Shown: positions 8,437 to 17,612 of the stretch, in pieces
Layout of the letters: the number at the start of each line of letters is the position of its first letter
Position numbering within the stretch: position 1 is the stretch's first letter
Assembly (NCBI RefSeq): GCF_039655875.1
Contig: NZ_JBBYXK010000004.1
Span: forward strand, 186,001 to 250,000
DNA: 64,000 bases
DNA from: Emcibacter sp. SYSU 3D8
GTDB lineage: Bacteria > Pseudomonadota > Alphaproteobacteria > SMXS01
Reading direction: 5' to 3'
Notes under the pieces: generated by a model
Told to the model about the DNA's origin: nothing
Seen by the model: only the letters and a program-made list of their open reading frames with translations
Databases searched by the model: none
Translations under genes and position numbers: made by a program

Positions 8437-9015
8437 TTAGTCGGCGAGAACCTGCGGTGCCACCACGGCGAGGATCGGGCTGGCCCATTCCACCTGTACG
8501 TTGAATTCGACCTCGCCGGCTAGGTCGCTGACATGGGACTGGCCGTCCTTGTGGGACAGCCAGCCGACCCTTTGGGTGCCGTCGATACGGCGCACGATGC
8601 AGCGACGCCCCCAGGCCTCTGCCTGCACGCCTTTCACGTCGGCGTAGAAAAACAGCAGGTGTCCCGTCATCTCGATGAACCTTTCGCGAGGTTCCCAGCG
8701 CACCGCAGCGAGCCGTTCAGGGTGCGGAACAATATTCGGAGCCCTTGTGCTTGTGGCGCTACCGGCAGGAACCGGCAGGATATTGGAGCGCACTTCCAGG
8801 ATGCCGATGATGGGCACTCGGGTCTCGCCGACCAAGACGTCGACTGGATTGATACCAATCGCCATGCAGTAGGATTCCAGGAGATCCACCGTCATCCGGC
8901 GTTCTCCTGTCTCGAGGCGCTGTACTTGCGGGGCGCTGACGCCCATACGAGTCGCGACCTTCTGGAGGGTGAGCCCCCTTTTTACTCTCGTCTCACGCAG
9001 TGACGGCAGATTCAT
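8437..9015 (-). CDS. XRE-family transcriptional regulator (paralog)
   Basis: A 192-residue regulator aligned end to end with the one at 7532-8107: both have 12 residues before RGLTLQ, then an HTH (VSAPQVQRLETGERRMT here), then the same beta-rich C-terminal domain (ADVKGVQAEAWGRR, DGTQRVGWLSHKDGQSH, EWASPILAVVAP). I chose ATG 9015 because that alignment puts it exactly at the start of the paralog and leaves the palindrome at 9090-9104 in the promoter. In-frame starts at 9072 (ATG) or 9129 (TTG) are possible but have no better ribosome-binding site. It is divergent from the TonB receptor at 9217 and may control it. Confidence 0.83.
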   Translation of the reverse strand: MNLPSLRETRVKRGLTLQKVATRMGVSAPQVQRLETGERRMTVDLLESYCMAIGINPVDVLVGETRVPIIGILEVRSNILPVPAGSATSTRAPNIVPHPERLAAVRWEPRERFIEMTGHLLFFYADVKGVQAEAWGRRCIVRRIDGTQRVGWLSHKDGQSHVSDLAGEVEFNVQVEWASPILAVVAPQVLAD

Positions 9016-9089
9016 TGCTGCAGAGCCCACTTGGTTACCGGAAAGTAATGTCTTTTTCTTCGGTTTCGGCATTCGGGACGCGAAATTTA

Positions 9090-9104
9090 TTGCCATATTG
9101 GCAA
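9090..9104. promoter_or_regulatory. Palindromic operator upstream of XRE regulator 2
   Basis: TTGCCA-TAT-TGGCAA is a perfect 6-bp inverted repeat with a 3-bp centre. It sits 75 bp upstream of the proposed regulator start and 113 bp upstream of the TonB receptor start, inside an AT-rich stretch. It shares the CCATATTGG core with the site at 8159-8181, so each XRE paralog carries a version of the same operator. Confidence 0.58.
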
Positions 9105-9216
9105 GTATAATCGGTTCCCACAACGTCAATATTGTTTACAGGATTTTTCCAAAACAGCAAGTTAAATGACGCGAGATTAAAACTCGCGGTAAACGGGAAT
9201 CACATAGGGGGAAACC

Positions 9217-11586
9217 ATGCTCCGGCACCCAAGAGCTGCTACTGGCGCGCTATCCAGTGTTACCGCGATCCGTGCGGCCACAGTGGCTTTATCAGTCTTT
9301 GGCGGCATGATCGCAGGCGCGCCCGCAAAAGCGGTAGCCGTCACCGACACGCCGGCGGTCAGAACGCCGATCACATCCATCGAATCCGTGACGACTACGG
9401 CGCGCAAGCGCGAGGAGCCATTGCAGGAAGCGCCGGTCGCTGTGACCGCGATCTCCGGACAGGAACTGGCCCTGAAGTACACCACCCAACTCAACGAAAT
9501 GGCATTTCCCGCACCGAGCGTGAACATGGCGCGGCTGGGCTCGTTCAGCAACGCGGTAACCATATTCATTCGCGGCATCGGCAATTCGGACAATGATTCC
9601 ACGACCGATCCGCCCGTGGCGATCTTCATCGACGGCGTCTATATACCGCAGCCTGAGAATTCGAGCATCGACCTGTTCGACGTAGAATCCATCGAAGTTC
9701 TGCGCGGACCGCAGGGCACCTTGTTCGGCCGTAATACGACAGCTGGCGCGGTTCAGGTTCGCACGCGGCGGCCCAGCGGCGAGTTTGGGACGCGCGGACG
9801 CCTGACGATTGGCCAGTACGGCAGGCTCGATGTTCGCGCGGCGGTCGATCTGCCAATCGTACAAGACAAACTCGATGCGAAGATCTCTATCCTGTCTGCG
9901 AACTCCGACGGCTATTACACCAATACAAATACCAATGCCGAGTCCACTGGGGATTTAGGGCGGGAAAGCAATTTCGCGGTGCGGCCGATTATCCGCTTCC
10001 GGCCGAATGATGACCTGACCTTGACGCTGATCGGCGAGTACACGCGCACCAAGAGCGATCCAACGCCCGGCGTCGCGGCTCCCCGTTCCAATCAGATATT
10101 ATGCTCGGCCTGGGGCTATTGTCCGCCAGACCGGCCATTAAACGGCAAGTTCACCAAGGACGATTACCTCGTCACGACCAGCCTCGCGCACAATGGTGAA
10201 ATCGACAACACCACCTGGGGCATCACCGGTGAACTGGTCTGGGATGTCGGTCCGGGCATTGTCACGTGGGTGTCTAATTACCGCAAGACCGAGTCATTCA
10301 TTTTCCTGGATATCGACTCGACAGAAGCACCGATGTTCAAGACGTCGCGCGATTCACCCCACAAGCAGACGTCGACCGAGCTGCGGTTCGCCTCCTCGGC
10401 TTGGGACAGCTTCGATTTCGTGGCTGGTGTCTATGGCTTCTATCAGGAGTTCTTTCTACACCGGGATACGACCCAAAGAATCACGCCTGCAAGCGCGGTA
10501 TCCCACATCGTTGGCGACACCTGGCAGAATCACAAGGCGTTCTCCGCCTTCGCGGAAGGCAATTATCACTTCAATGACCGGCTGACTCTAACGGCCGGTG
10601 GCCGCTGGAGCTGGGAAAGGAAGGCGTTCTATCAAGAGCCGTTCGCTCCGTTCCCGAACACCGGCGCACGCATTACTCCGGATCCCAAGGCTTGGAGCAA
10701 CTTTGGCCCGAAAGCCGGGCTTTCCTATCAAATTTCCGACGACGCGCTTGCCTACTTCACCTATTCGCGCGGCTTCAAAAGCGGCGGCTGGAACGGACGC
10801 GGCGGCACGCCGACGACGCTTGGTCCGTTCGACCCGGAAGTGGTTGACGGCTTCGAATTCGGTATGAAGAGCGACTGGTTCGACAACCGGCTGCGCGCGA
10901 ATTTTGCGCTGTTCCTGAACAAATACAAGAACCTGCAGCGGACGGTCATCCGGTTCCTGCCAGGCGCCGCCAATCCACAGGAAACGGTGACGTCGAATGC
11001 GGCGTCGGCCAACATCAAGGGTGCGGAACTGGAATTGACCGCGATACCCCTGCCTGGCCTGCAGTTGACTGCCAACGCGTCGTATCTCGATGCCAGTTAC
11101 GGTGCCTACTGCGCCGATCTCAATGGCCCGTCGTTCTTCGCGTCGGCGCCTACATCGAACTGCGGCGGCACTGTCAACAACGTGACAATGCCGGGCAGTA
11201 TGGGGCCGGGTAACTATCTCGTGGACGAGGATTTCTCGAACACGCCCTTCCAGCGTGCACCCAAGTTCCAGATCAGTCTCGGGGCCACCTACGAGTTCGA
11301 CGTGGGTAATACCGGTTCCATCGTGCTGAACGCGAACTTCACCCACATCAGCAACATGAACGTGTCCACCAGCGGCTCTGATCGTGGATGGCGCGGCAAG
11401 GTGAACCTGGTCGATGGCAGCATCACCTATCGGGACATCGAGGGGCGTTACTCCGTCTCGCTCTTTGGCAAGAACCTGACCAACGAGATTTACCTCAACA
11501 ACATCACCGAAGTTGCCGCCCTCTTCGACACATACGGCATCAGTGAGCCGCGTCGCTGGGGTATTGAACTTTCGTGGGACCTGTGA
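9217..11586 (+). CDS. TonB-dependent outer-membrane receptor
   Basis: A 789-residue receptor. An N-terminal signal peptide ends near the small-residue run AGAPAKA. The plug domain follows with IRGIGNSDNDS, FIDGVYIPQ and the hallmark VLRGPQGTLFGRNTTAGAV. The remainder is a 22-strand-type barrel with typical segments such as YFTYSRGFKSGGWNGRG and LFGKNLTNEIYLN. The type matches sphingomonad receptors that import organic compounds or iron chelates with energy from TonB-ExbB-ExbD. Start ATG 9217 has an AGGGGGAAACC ribosome-binding site. It is divergent from an XRE regulator and is followed by a hairpin terminator. Ligand unknown; catabolic context favours an organic substrate. Confidence 0.95.
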   Translation: MLRHPRAATGALSSVTAIRAATVALSVFGGMIAGAPAKAVAVTDTPAVRTPITSIESVTTTARKREEPLQEAPVAVTAISGQELALKYTTQLNEMAFPAPSVNMARLGSFSNAVTIFIRGIGNSDNDSTTDPPVAIFIDGVYIPQPENSSIDLFDVESIEVLRGPQGTLFGRNTTAGAVQVRTRRPSGEFGTRGRLTIGQYGRLDVRAAVDLPIVQDKLDAKISILSANSDGYYTNTNTNAESTGDLGRESNFAVRPIIRFRPNDDLTLTLIGEYTRTKSDPTPGVAAPRSNQILCSAWGYCPPDRPLNGKFTKDDYLVTTSLAHNGEIDNTTWGITGELVWDVGPGIVTWVSNYRKTESFIFLDIDSTEAPMFKTSRDSPHKQTSTELRFASSAWDSFDFVAGVYGFYQEFFLHRDTTQRITPASAVSHIVGDTWQNHKAFSAFAEGNYHFNDRLTLTAGGRWSWERKAFYQEPFAPFPNTGARITPDPKAWSNFGPKAGLSYQISDDALAYFTYSRGFKSGGWNGRGGTPTTLGPFDPEVVDGFEFGMKSDWFDNRLRANFALFLNKYKNLQRTVIRFLPGAANPQETVTSNAASANIKGAELELTAIPLPGLQLTANASYLDASYGAYCADLNGPSFFASAPTSNCGGTVNNVTMPGSMGPGNYLVDEDFSNTPFQRAPKFQISLGATYEFDVGNTGSIVLNANFTHISNMNVSTSGSDRGWRGKVNLVDGSITYRDIEGRYSVSLFGKNLTNEIYLNNITEVAALFDTYGISEPRRWGIELSWDL

Positions 11587-11612
11587 CGACGCAACGATAA
11601 TTCCTCCCCACT

Positions 11613-11659
11613 GGGGTGCCGGCCGCGAAGCCTTCGAGGGCGGCACCCCGTCCTTTTCC
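11613..11659 (+). terminator. Rho-independent-like terminator after TonB receptor
   Basis: GGGGTGCCG (11613-11621) and CGGCACCCC (11641-11649) form a 9-bp perfect stem, followed by a short T-containing tract (TCCTTTTCC). It lies 27 bp past the receptor stop and separates it from the DUF3604 cluster. Confidence 0.65.
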
Positions 11660-11715
11660 GGGGAGTCAGAAGGGGAAGCGCCCTAGGAAGGGTGCTGAAT
11701 AACGAGGAGAGTATA

Positions 11716-13575
11716 ATGGGTTCGGACCGCACTTTTCTGTATGGCATCGCAGGTGCGATGCTGGTTTCGTCGATCACTGGTGCAGCGTTCGCCGCCGAAC
11801 GGGAATATTCACCTGGTGTTGGGACCGACTATCCAAAGAGCGTCTATTTCGGCGACCTGCACCTGCACACCCGCAACTCGCCTGACGCCTATGGTCAGGG
11901 CAACAAGGAATTGTCTCCGGCAGATGCCTACAAATTCGCGCGCGGCGAAGAGGTACTGTCCTCCAGCGGCGTTAAAGCGCGGCTGAAGCGGCCGTTGGAT
12001 TTCCTCGCGGTTACCGACCACGGCGAGTTCATCGGTGCCTATTACCGCTTCACGGCCGGTGACCCTGCGCTACTGGAATCCAACGTCGGAAAGCGCTGGA
12101 GCGGCTTCGTGAAGGAGGGCAAGCCGGAAAAGCTGATGGCCGAGTTCGTCACCAGCATCGAGACTCCGGATTCGGCGCGCAACAAACTGCCCGAGGTGGT
12201 GGCCCGGTCGATCTGGAGCGAGGTTGCCCAGACCGCCGACCAGTACAACGCGCCGGGCCGTTTCACGACATTCGCGGGCTATGAATGGACTTCGATGACT
12301 GGTGGCAACAACCTCCACCGTGTAATCCTCTTCAAGGACCGCGCGGACGCCGTGTCCAAAATATTGCCGTTCTCGGCCCAGGACGCCATCGATCCTGAGA
12401 AGCTTTGGACGGCCCTCGAAGGCTTCGAGAAGTCGGCCGGCGTCGAGGTTCTGTCGATCCCGCACAACAGCAACCTCAGCAACGGCATTTTCTTCGATGA
12501 GAAGACATTGTCGGGCGGACCGCTGACAAAGACCTATGCCGAAACGCGCATGCGATGGGAGCCTATCGTCGAGGTCACCCAGATCAAGGGCGATAGCGAA
12601 ACCCATCCGGTGCTTTCGCCCACTGACGAATTCGCCGACTTTGAACGGTGGGACAGCTGGAACATCATGGGCCGGGTAAAAACCACGCCGGAGATGCTGC
12701 CCGGCAGCTACGCCCGGTCGGCGCTGAAACGCGGCCTGGAGTTCGAACAGAAGTTGGGCGCCAATCCCTACAAGTTCGGCATGATCGGGAGCACCGACGA
12801 CCATACCGCCCTCCCGACCACGACCGAGGACAACTTCTTCGGTAAATTCGCCAATTCCGAACCGAACGCGCACAGGTCGGAAACCCATATGGCCAGCGGT
12901 AAATATGTTGACTGGCAGCTCGGATCGTCGGGCCTCGCGGCCGTGTGGGCGCCGGAGAATACCCGAGAGGCACTGTTTGCGGCCATGAAGCGCAAGGAAG
13001 TCTATGCCACGAGCGGTTCGCGCATCATGGTGCGGTTCTTCGGCGGCTGGGACTATGCCCGGGACGCCGTGTTCCGCGACGATTATGTCAAGGTCGGCTA
13101 TGGCAAGGGCGTGCCCATGGGCGGCGACCTGACCAGAGCGCCTGCCGGCAAGGCGCCGGTATTCATGATGCTGGCGTTGAAGGACCCCGACGACGCCAAC
13201 TTGGACCGTATCCAGATCGTCAAGGGCTGGCTCGACAAGGACGGCAAGTCCCATGAGAAGGTCTACGATCTGGCGCTGTCCGATGGCCGTAAAGTCGATC
13301 CGAAGACCGGCAAGGCACCGCCGGTGGGTTCGACGGTCGATGTCGCCGACGCGTCCTATACCAATACCATAGGCACGGCCGAACTTGCGGCGGTGTGGAC
13401 CGACCCCGACTTCGACCCGGCTGAACGGGCATTCTATTACGGGCGGGTGATCGAGATACCCAAGCCCCGTTGGACCGCCTACGACGCCAAGTTCTTCGGC
13501 GTCAAGATGCCGCCCGACGTGCCGATGGTCGTGCAGGACCGCGCCTATACCTCGCCGATCTGGTACACGCCTTGA
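11716..13575 (+). CDS. DUF3604 domain-containing exported protein
   Basis: A 619-residue protein with a signal peptide cleaved near GAAFA-AEREY (residues 19-25). The segment FGDLHLHTRNSPDA near residue 45 is the hallmark of DUF3604 and resembles the HxH metal motif of PHP-type phosphoesterases; FLAVTDHGEFIG and IGSTDDHTALP carry further likely metal ligands. It probably is a periplasmic metal-dependent hydrolase, but no substrate is established for the family. ATG 11716 has a GAGGAGA site. Its TGA stop overlaps the TTG start of the next gene, so the two are translationally coupled. It opens the cluster with PPIase, HupE and the second TonB receptor. Confidence 0.92.
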   Translation: MGSDRTFLYGIAGAMLVSSITGAAFAAEREYSPGVGTDYPKSVYFGDLHLHTRNSPDAYGQGNKELSPADAYKFARGEEVLSSSGVKARLKRPLDFLAVTDHGEFIGAYYRFTAGDPALLESNVGKRWSGFVKEGKPEKLMAEFVTSIETPDSARNKLPEVVARSIWSEVAQTADQYNAPGRFTTFAGYEWTSMTGGNNLHRVILFKDRADAVSKILPFSAQDAIDPEKLWTALEGFEKSAGVEVLSIPHNSNLSNGIFFDEKTLSGGPLTKTYAETRMRWEPIVEVTQIKGDSETHPVLSPTDEFADFERWDSWNIMGRVKTTPEMLPGSYARSALKRGLEFEQKLGANPYKFGMIGSTDDHTALPTTTEDNFFGKFANSEPNAHRSETHMASGKYVDWQLGSSGLAAVWAPENTREALFAAMKRKEVYATSGSRIMVRFFGGWDYARDAVFRDDYVKVGYGKGVPMGGDLTRAPAGKAPVFMMLALKDPDDANLDRIQIVKGWLDKDGKSHEKVYDLALSDGRKVDPKTGKAPPVGSTVDVADASYTNTIGTAELAAVWTDPDFDPAERAFYYGRVIEIPKPRWTAYDAKFFGVKMPPDVPMVVQDRAYTSPIWYTP

Positions 13576-14474
13576 GCCGTTTTCTGAGGGACCCGCTGGT
13601 CCACTTTCTGGCCGCCGGACTGCTGATGTTCGGCGGATACATGGCGCTCAACCCGCACGGCTCTGCCGAGGACGATCCGTCCCGCATCGTCGTCGATCGT
13701 CCCGCACTGCTCGAGTTCCTGCAGTTCCGGACAAAGGCGTTTGAGCCCGAACGGGCGAACGCCTTGCTCGACGCCATGGGGCCGCGGGAACTCGACAGCC
13801 TGATCCGCGATTATGCGCGCGAAGAGGCGCTTTACCGCGAGGCAACGGCGCTGGGCCTGGACAAGTCCGATTACGTCATCAAGCGGCGCCTGGTGCAGAC
13901 GGTCGAGTTCGTGGCTGGCAACGCCAGCGCACCGCTGACAGTAAACGATGCGGGGCTGAACAACTATTTTGCGGCCCACAAGGATCGCTATGCCGAGCCT
14001 GCAACGATCACCTTCACCCACGTATTTTTTGACGCGGGTCAGGGCCGGGACGTCGCCTCAGGCCGCGCTGCCAAGGCGCTCGCAGCCATGAACGGGCGCC
14101 AAGTGGCGTTCGCCGACGCGCCCGGCTGGGGCGACAGGTTCGCCTATAATCTCAATTATGTGGACCGGCCCATGGACGCCGTTGCCGGCCATTTCGGCGA
14201 CAACTTCACGCAGCAGTTATTCGCATTGAAGGCCGAACCGGAGCGCTGGCAAGGCCCCCTCGAATCCGCCTATGGCTTTCACCTTGTGATGGTGACGGCG
14301 CGCAAGGACCTGGTATTTCCGCCGCTTGAGGAGATCAAGGACCGCGTACGGGAAGATTACATGGCCGACCTCGCCACCGAGCGGCGCGACGAACTGATCG
14401 ACGACATGCTGAAGCACTACGAGGTCGAGGTGACATTGGATCGCCGGGGTGCCGTCAAGGCCGCCGCACGATGA
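13572..14474 (+). CDS. Peptidyl-prolyl cis-trans isomerase, parvulin/SurA-like, membrane-anchored
   Basis: A 300-residue protein. An N-terminal hydrophobic anchor (VHFLAAGLLMFGGYMAL) is followed by a helical chaperone-like region and a parvulin-like domain with ITFTHVFFD and GPLESAYGFHLVMVTAR, the latter being the typical end of PpiC domains. It would fold proline-containing proteins at the periplasmic face of the inner membrane. I place the start at TTG 13572, which overlaps the previous stop (TTGA); the frame upstream of this is antisense-like shadow of DUF3604. Its last bases ATGA overlap the HupE start. A dedicated chaperone within a DUF3604 operon suggests it helps fold that protein or the TonB receptor. 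Confidence 0.87.
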   Translation: MSRFLRDPLVHFLAAGLLMFGGYMALNPHGSAEDDPSRIVVDRPALLEFLQFRTKAFEPERANALLDAMGPRELDSLIRDYAREEALYREATALGLDKSDYVIKRRLVQTVEFVAGNASAPLTVNDAGLNNYFAAHKDRYAEPATITFTHVFFDAGQGRDVASGRAAKALAAMNGRQVAFADAPGWGDRFAYNLNYVDRPMDAVAGHFGDNFTQQLFALKAEPERWQGPLESAYGFHLVMVTARKDLVFPPLEEIKDRVREDYMADLATERRDELIDDMLKHYEVEVTLDRRGAVKAAAR

Positions 14475-15493
14475 ATTCGCGGTCACTCGCAGCGTTTTCT
14501 GCCATCTTTCTGGTCTTGCTGGGAGCCGACATGAGGCCGGTCTCGGCACACGACAGCCGGCCGGTGGTCGTCGCCATCAAGGAACAGGGTGACGCGGTCT
14601 ATACGGTCATGGTGACGACGCCGCCATCGGTGCCATCCTTCAACATTCCCACCGTCGCGATGCCCGCGGGCTGCGTGCGAATGGGCGAGGACGGCGTGGC
14701 CCGTCCGGCGCTGACGGCACGCGATCTCTATAATTGTCCAGACGGCCTGGGCGGCGACATCACGCTGCTCTGGCCGAAATTCAATCCGTCGCTCTCGACC
14801 ATGGTGCGGGTCGACTGGCGCTCGGGCGAGAGCCGCTCGCTGGTCGCGCCGCCGGATGAAACCCGCGTCAGCGTGCCCGATCAGGAAAACGCCGTGGCCG
14901 TGTCGGGTCAGTATTTTCGGTTGGGCATCGAACATATTCTGCTGGGCTACGACCATCTGCTGTTTCTGGCCTGCTTGCTGCTGATCGCACGCACGGGCAG
15001 GCGCATCGTGGTTGTGGTGACGGGCTTCACGCTTGCCCACTCGGTGACCTTGGCGCTGGCTGCGCTGGGATTGGTGCGGGTGCCGGTGCCTCCGGTCGAG
15101 GCGGCCATCGCACTCAGCATCATTTTCCTCGCGGCCGAGATCGCCCGGCCCTTGCGCGATACCATCACCTGGCGGCATCCCATCGCGGTCTCGTGCACCT
15201 TCGGTCTGCTGCACGGCTTCGGCTTCGCCGCCGTGCTGGCCGAGATCGGCCTGCCGCAGACCGAGGTGCCGCTGGCGCTGCTGTTCTTCAATGTGGGTGT
15301 CGAGGCGGGGCAGCTGATGTTCATTGGCGCGCTGATACTCGTCATGCTCGCAGCGCTGTGGATTCTGGGCAAATCGGATATTGCGCCTGAAACCCTGCTT
15401 CCCAGGATGGAGAAGCCGGTCGCCTACGGTGTCGGCGCGCTCGCGGCGTTCTGGATGATCGAACGCCTGTGGGCGTTCGTACCCGTCAGCTGA
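14471..15493 (+). CDS. HupE/UreJ family membrane protein
   Basis: A 340-residue protein with a signal peptide (to about residue 26, PVSAHDS), a roughly 140-residue periplasmic domain, and a C-terminal block of six or so membrane segments. The family signature is clear: GIEHILLGYDHLLFLACLLL, TGFTLAHSVTLALAALG, FGLLHGFGFAAVLAE and FFNVGVEAGQ. The His/Asp/Glu pattern in the membrane resembles nickel/cobalt permeases (HupE, UreJ), but this long HupE_UreJ_2 form with an extra periplasmic domain has no proven substrate. The start overlaps the PPIase stop (ATGA), showing coupling. A TonB receptor follows 30 bp later. Confidence 0.9.
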   Translation: MNSRSLAAFSAIFLVLLGADMRPVSAHDSRPVVVAIKEQGDAVYTVMVTTPPSVPSFNIPTVAMPAGCVRMGEDGVARPALTARDLYNCPDGLGGDITLLWPKFNPSLSTMVRVDWRSGESRSLVAPPDETRVSVPDQENAVAVSGQYFRLGIEHILLGYDHLLFLACLLLIARTGRRIVVVVTGFTLAHSVTLALAALGLVRVPVPPVEAAIALSIIFLAAEIARPLRDTITWRHPIAVSCTFGLLHGFGFAAVLAEIGLPQTEVPLALLFFNVGVEAGQLMFIGALILVMLAALWILGKSDIAPETLLPRMEKPVAYGVGALAAFWMIERLWAFVPVS

Positions 15494-15523
15494 GTAACCA
15501 CAAAGACGCGGCGAAGGGGGCTG

Positions 15524-17563
15524 ATGTTCGGATTCAAGGCGATAGTCGGAATTAGTATCAGTGCGGCATTTGCCATACCGGCCTTTGCTCATACCGAGGA
15601 CAAGAAAGAGAACATCGAGCAGGTGGTGGTCTGGGGCCGGGCGTTCAGCCTGGCTGGCAAGGCGTTCACCGCCTCGGAGGGTATCGTCGGCTATTCGGAC
15701 CTATCGAAGCGGCCGATTCTGCGCGCGGGCGAACTGGTCGAAGTTATTCCGGGCATGATCGCTACGCAGCACAGCGGCACAGGCAAGGCCAACCAGTATT
15801 TTCTGCGCGGCTTCAACCTCGACCATGGCACCGACTTCGCCGCCCGGTTCGAGGGCATGCCGGTCAACATGCCTACCCACGGCCACGGCCAGGGCTATCT
15901 CGACCTGAACTTCATCATCCCGGAGATTGTCGAATACGTGTCCTACGAGAAGGGGCCGTATCATGCGGACGTCGGCGATTTCTCCAGCGCCGGCTCTGCA
16001 GCGTTCAAGACCTATGACAGACTAGGCCAAGGGTTCGTTCACGCCTCCATCGGCAACCAAGGCTATTACAGGCTCGTCGCAGCCGATTCCATGAACGCGG
16101 CCGGCGGTACCCTGCTGCTGGCGGGCGAGGCGCATTTCTACGGCGGCCCATGGGAACTCGATGAGAACCTGGAGAAGTTCAACGCTCTGATGAAATATAC
16201 CGGCGAGGTTGGCGGCGCCGACACGCAGTTCATCGCCACCGCCTACCGCGCGTTGTGGGACTCGACCGACCAAGTGCCGCTGCGCGCCGTCGACGGCGGG
16301 CTCATTCCGCGTAAGGGCTTCATCGATCCGGACCTGGGGGGCCAGACGACGCGGCTGTCGCTCAGCGGCCGGATGGACTGGGGCCGCCTGGAGGCACAGG
16401 TCTACGGCATATACTACCGTCTCAACCTGTTCTCGAACTTCACCTATTTCCTCGAAGACCCGGTGAACGGAGACCAGTTCGAACAGGCCGACGAGCGCGC
16501 CATCCTCGGCGGCAGCCTGTCTTGGGTGAACGATGTCACGCTTGGCGCCATGCCGGTTACGATCCGGGCCGGACTCGACCTGCGCTATGACGACATCATG
16601 AGCGTGGGGCTCTTCCATACTGCGGGCCGCGAGCGCATTGGCACGGTTCGCGACGACAAGGTACAAGAGTTGATGGTGAGCCTGCACGGCGAGGCCGAGC
16701 TGCACCTGAGCGACCGGCTGCGCGCAATTTTCGGGGCGCGGGTCGACTGGCTGAGTTGGGACGTGGCAGCGCGCAGCCTGCCGGTCAATTCGGGCGACGG
16801 TGACGATGCTATCCTCAGCCCCAAGGGCACGTTGGCGTGGCGCGTTGCGGACGGGCTGGAGCTCTATGCCAGCTATGGGCGCGGCTTCCATTCCAACGAC
16901 GTGCGCGGCGCCACTATCAGTATCGACCCGAAAACCGGCGAGCCGGTCGGCGCGGTGCCGGCGCTGGTGCGCAGCGACGGGGCCGAACTGGGCCTGCGCG
17001 TGGAGGCGAACGACCGGTTAAGCGTGACGGTGGCCGGCTTCTGGCTCGACCTGCAGTCCGAACTCGTGTTCGTCGGCGATGCGGGCGCCACCGAACCCAA
17101 CGAAGCGACGCGCCGTTACGGCATAGAGGCGTCGGCTTTCTGGAAGGCTACCGACTGGCTGGTGTTCGACCTCTCGGGCGCGATGACGCGGGCGCGGTTC
17201 AGGAATGTCGATGACGACCGCATCCCCAACTCGGTCGGCTTCGTGCTAGGCGGAGGCGCGGTCGTCACCCTGCCCGAAGGCTTCACCGCCAGCCTGCGGG
17301 TGCGCCACCTGGGCAACGCGCCGCTGATCGAGGGCAATTCTATGCGCTCGCGCTCGACGACGCTGGTCAATGCCGGGTTGTCGTATGATTTTGGTGAGTT
17401 CGAGGTGGGGCTAGAACTGCTGAACATACTGAACAGCAGGGACAACGATATAACCTACTTCTACGAATCCCGCTTGCGTGGCGAGACTGCGGGTGTTGAA
17501 GATGTCCACTTCCACCCGGTCGAGCCGCTGACGATACGTGGCTCGGTCCGGGTAAAATTTTAG
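15524..17563 (+). CDS. TonB-dependent receptor linked to HupE/DUF3604
   Basis: A 679-residue receptor with a signal peptide ending at PAFAH and a plug domain containing GELVEVIPGMIATQHSGTG and YFLRGFNLDHGTDFAARF. An unusual His-rich stretch, MPTHGHGQGYLDLNF, sits in the plug and could bind metal. Barrel strands continue to the end (LRGETAGVEDVHFHPVEPL, then RGSVRVKF). It has a GGGGG ribosome-binding site just before ATG 15524 and follows HupE by 30 bp. This receptor together with an inner-membrane HupE protein would make a two-membrane import route, possibly for a metal or metal-bound cofactor; that is inference. Confidence 0.93.
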   Translation: MFGFKAIVGISISAAFAIPAFAHTEDKKENIEQVVVWGRAFSLAGKAFTASEGIVGYSDLSKRPILRAGELVEVIPGMIATQHSGTGKANQYFLRGFNLDHGTDFAARFEGMPVNMPTHGHGQGYLDLNFIIPEIVEYVSYEKGPYHADVGDFSSAGSAAFKTYDRLGQGFVHASIGNQGYYRLVAADSMNAAGGTLLLAGEAHFYGGPWELDENLEKFNALMKYTGEVGGADTQFIATAYRALWDSTDQVPLRAVDGGLIPRKGFIDPDLGGQTTRLSLSGRMDWGRLEAQVYGIYYRLNLFSNFTYFLEDPVNGDQFEQADERAILGGSLSWVNDVTLGAMPVTIRAGLDLRYDDIMSVGLFHTAGRERIGTVRDDKVQELMVSLHGEAELHLSDRLRAIFGARVDWLSWDVAARSLPVNSGDGDDAILSPKGTLAWRVADGLELYASYGRGFHSNDVRGATISIDPKTGEPVGAVPALVRSDGAELGLRVEANDRLSVTVAGFWLDLQSELVFVGDAGATEPNEATRRYGIEASAFWKATDWLVFDLSGAMTRARFRNVDDDRIPNSVGFVLGGGAVVTLPEGFTASLRVRHLGNAPLIEGNSMRSRSTTLVNAGLSYDFGEFEVGLELLNILNSRDNDITYFYESRLRGETAGVEDVHFHPVEPLTIRGSVRVKF

Positions 17564-17612
17564 GAAACCAATGGGGTCGGCCAACCGGCTCGAGGAAAAC
17601 GGGGAAGACGAG

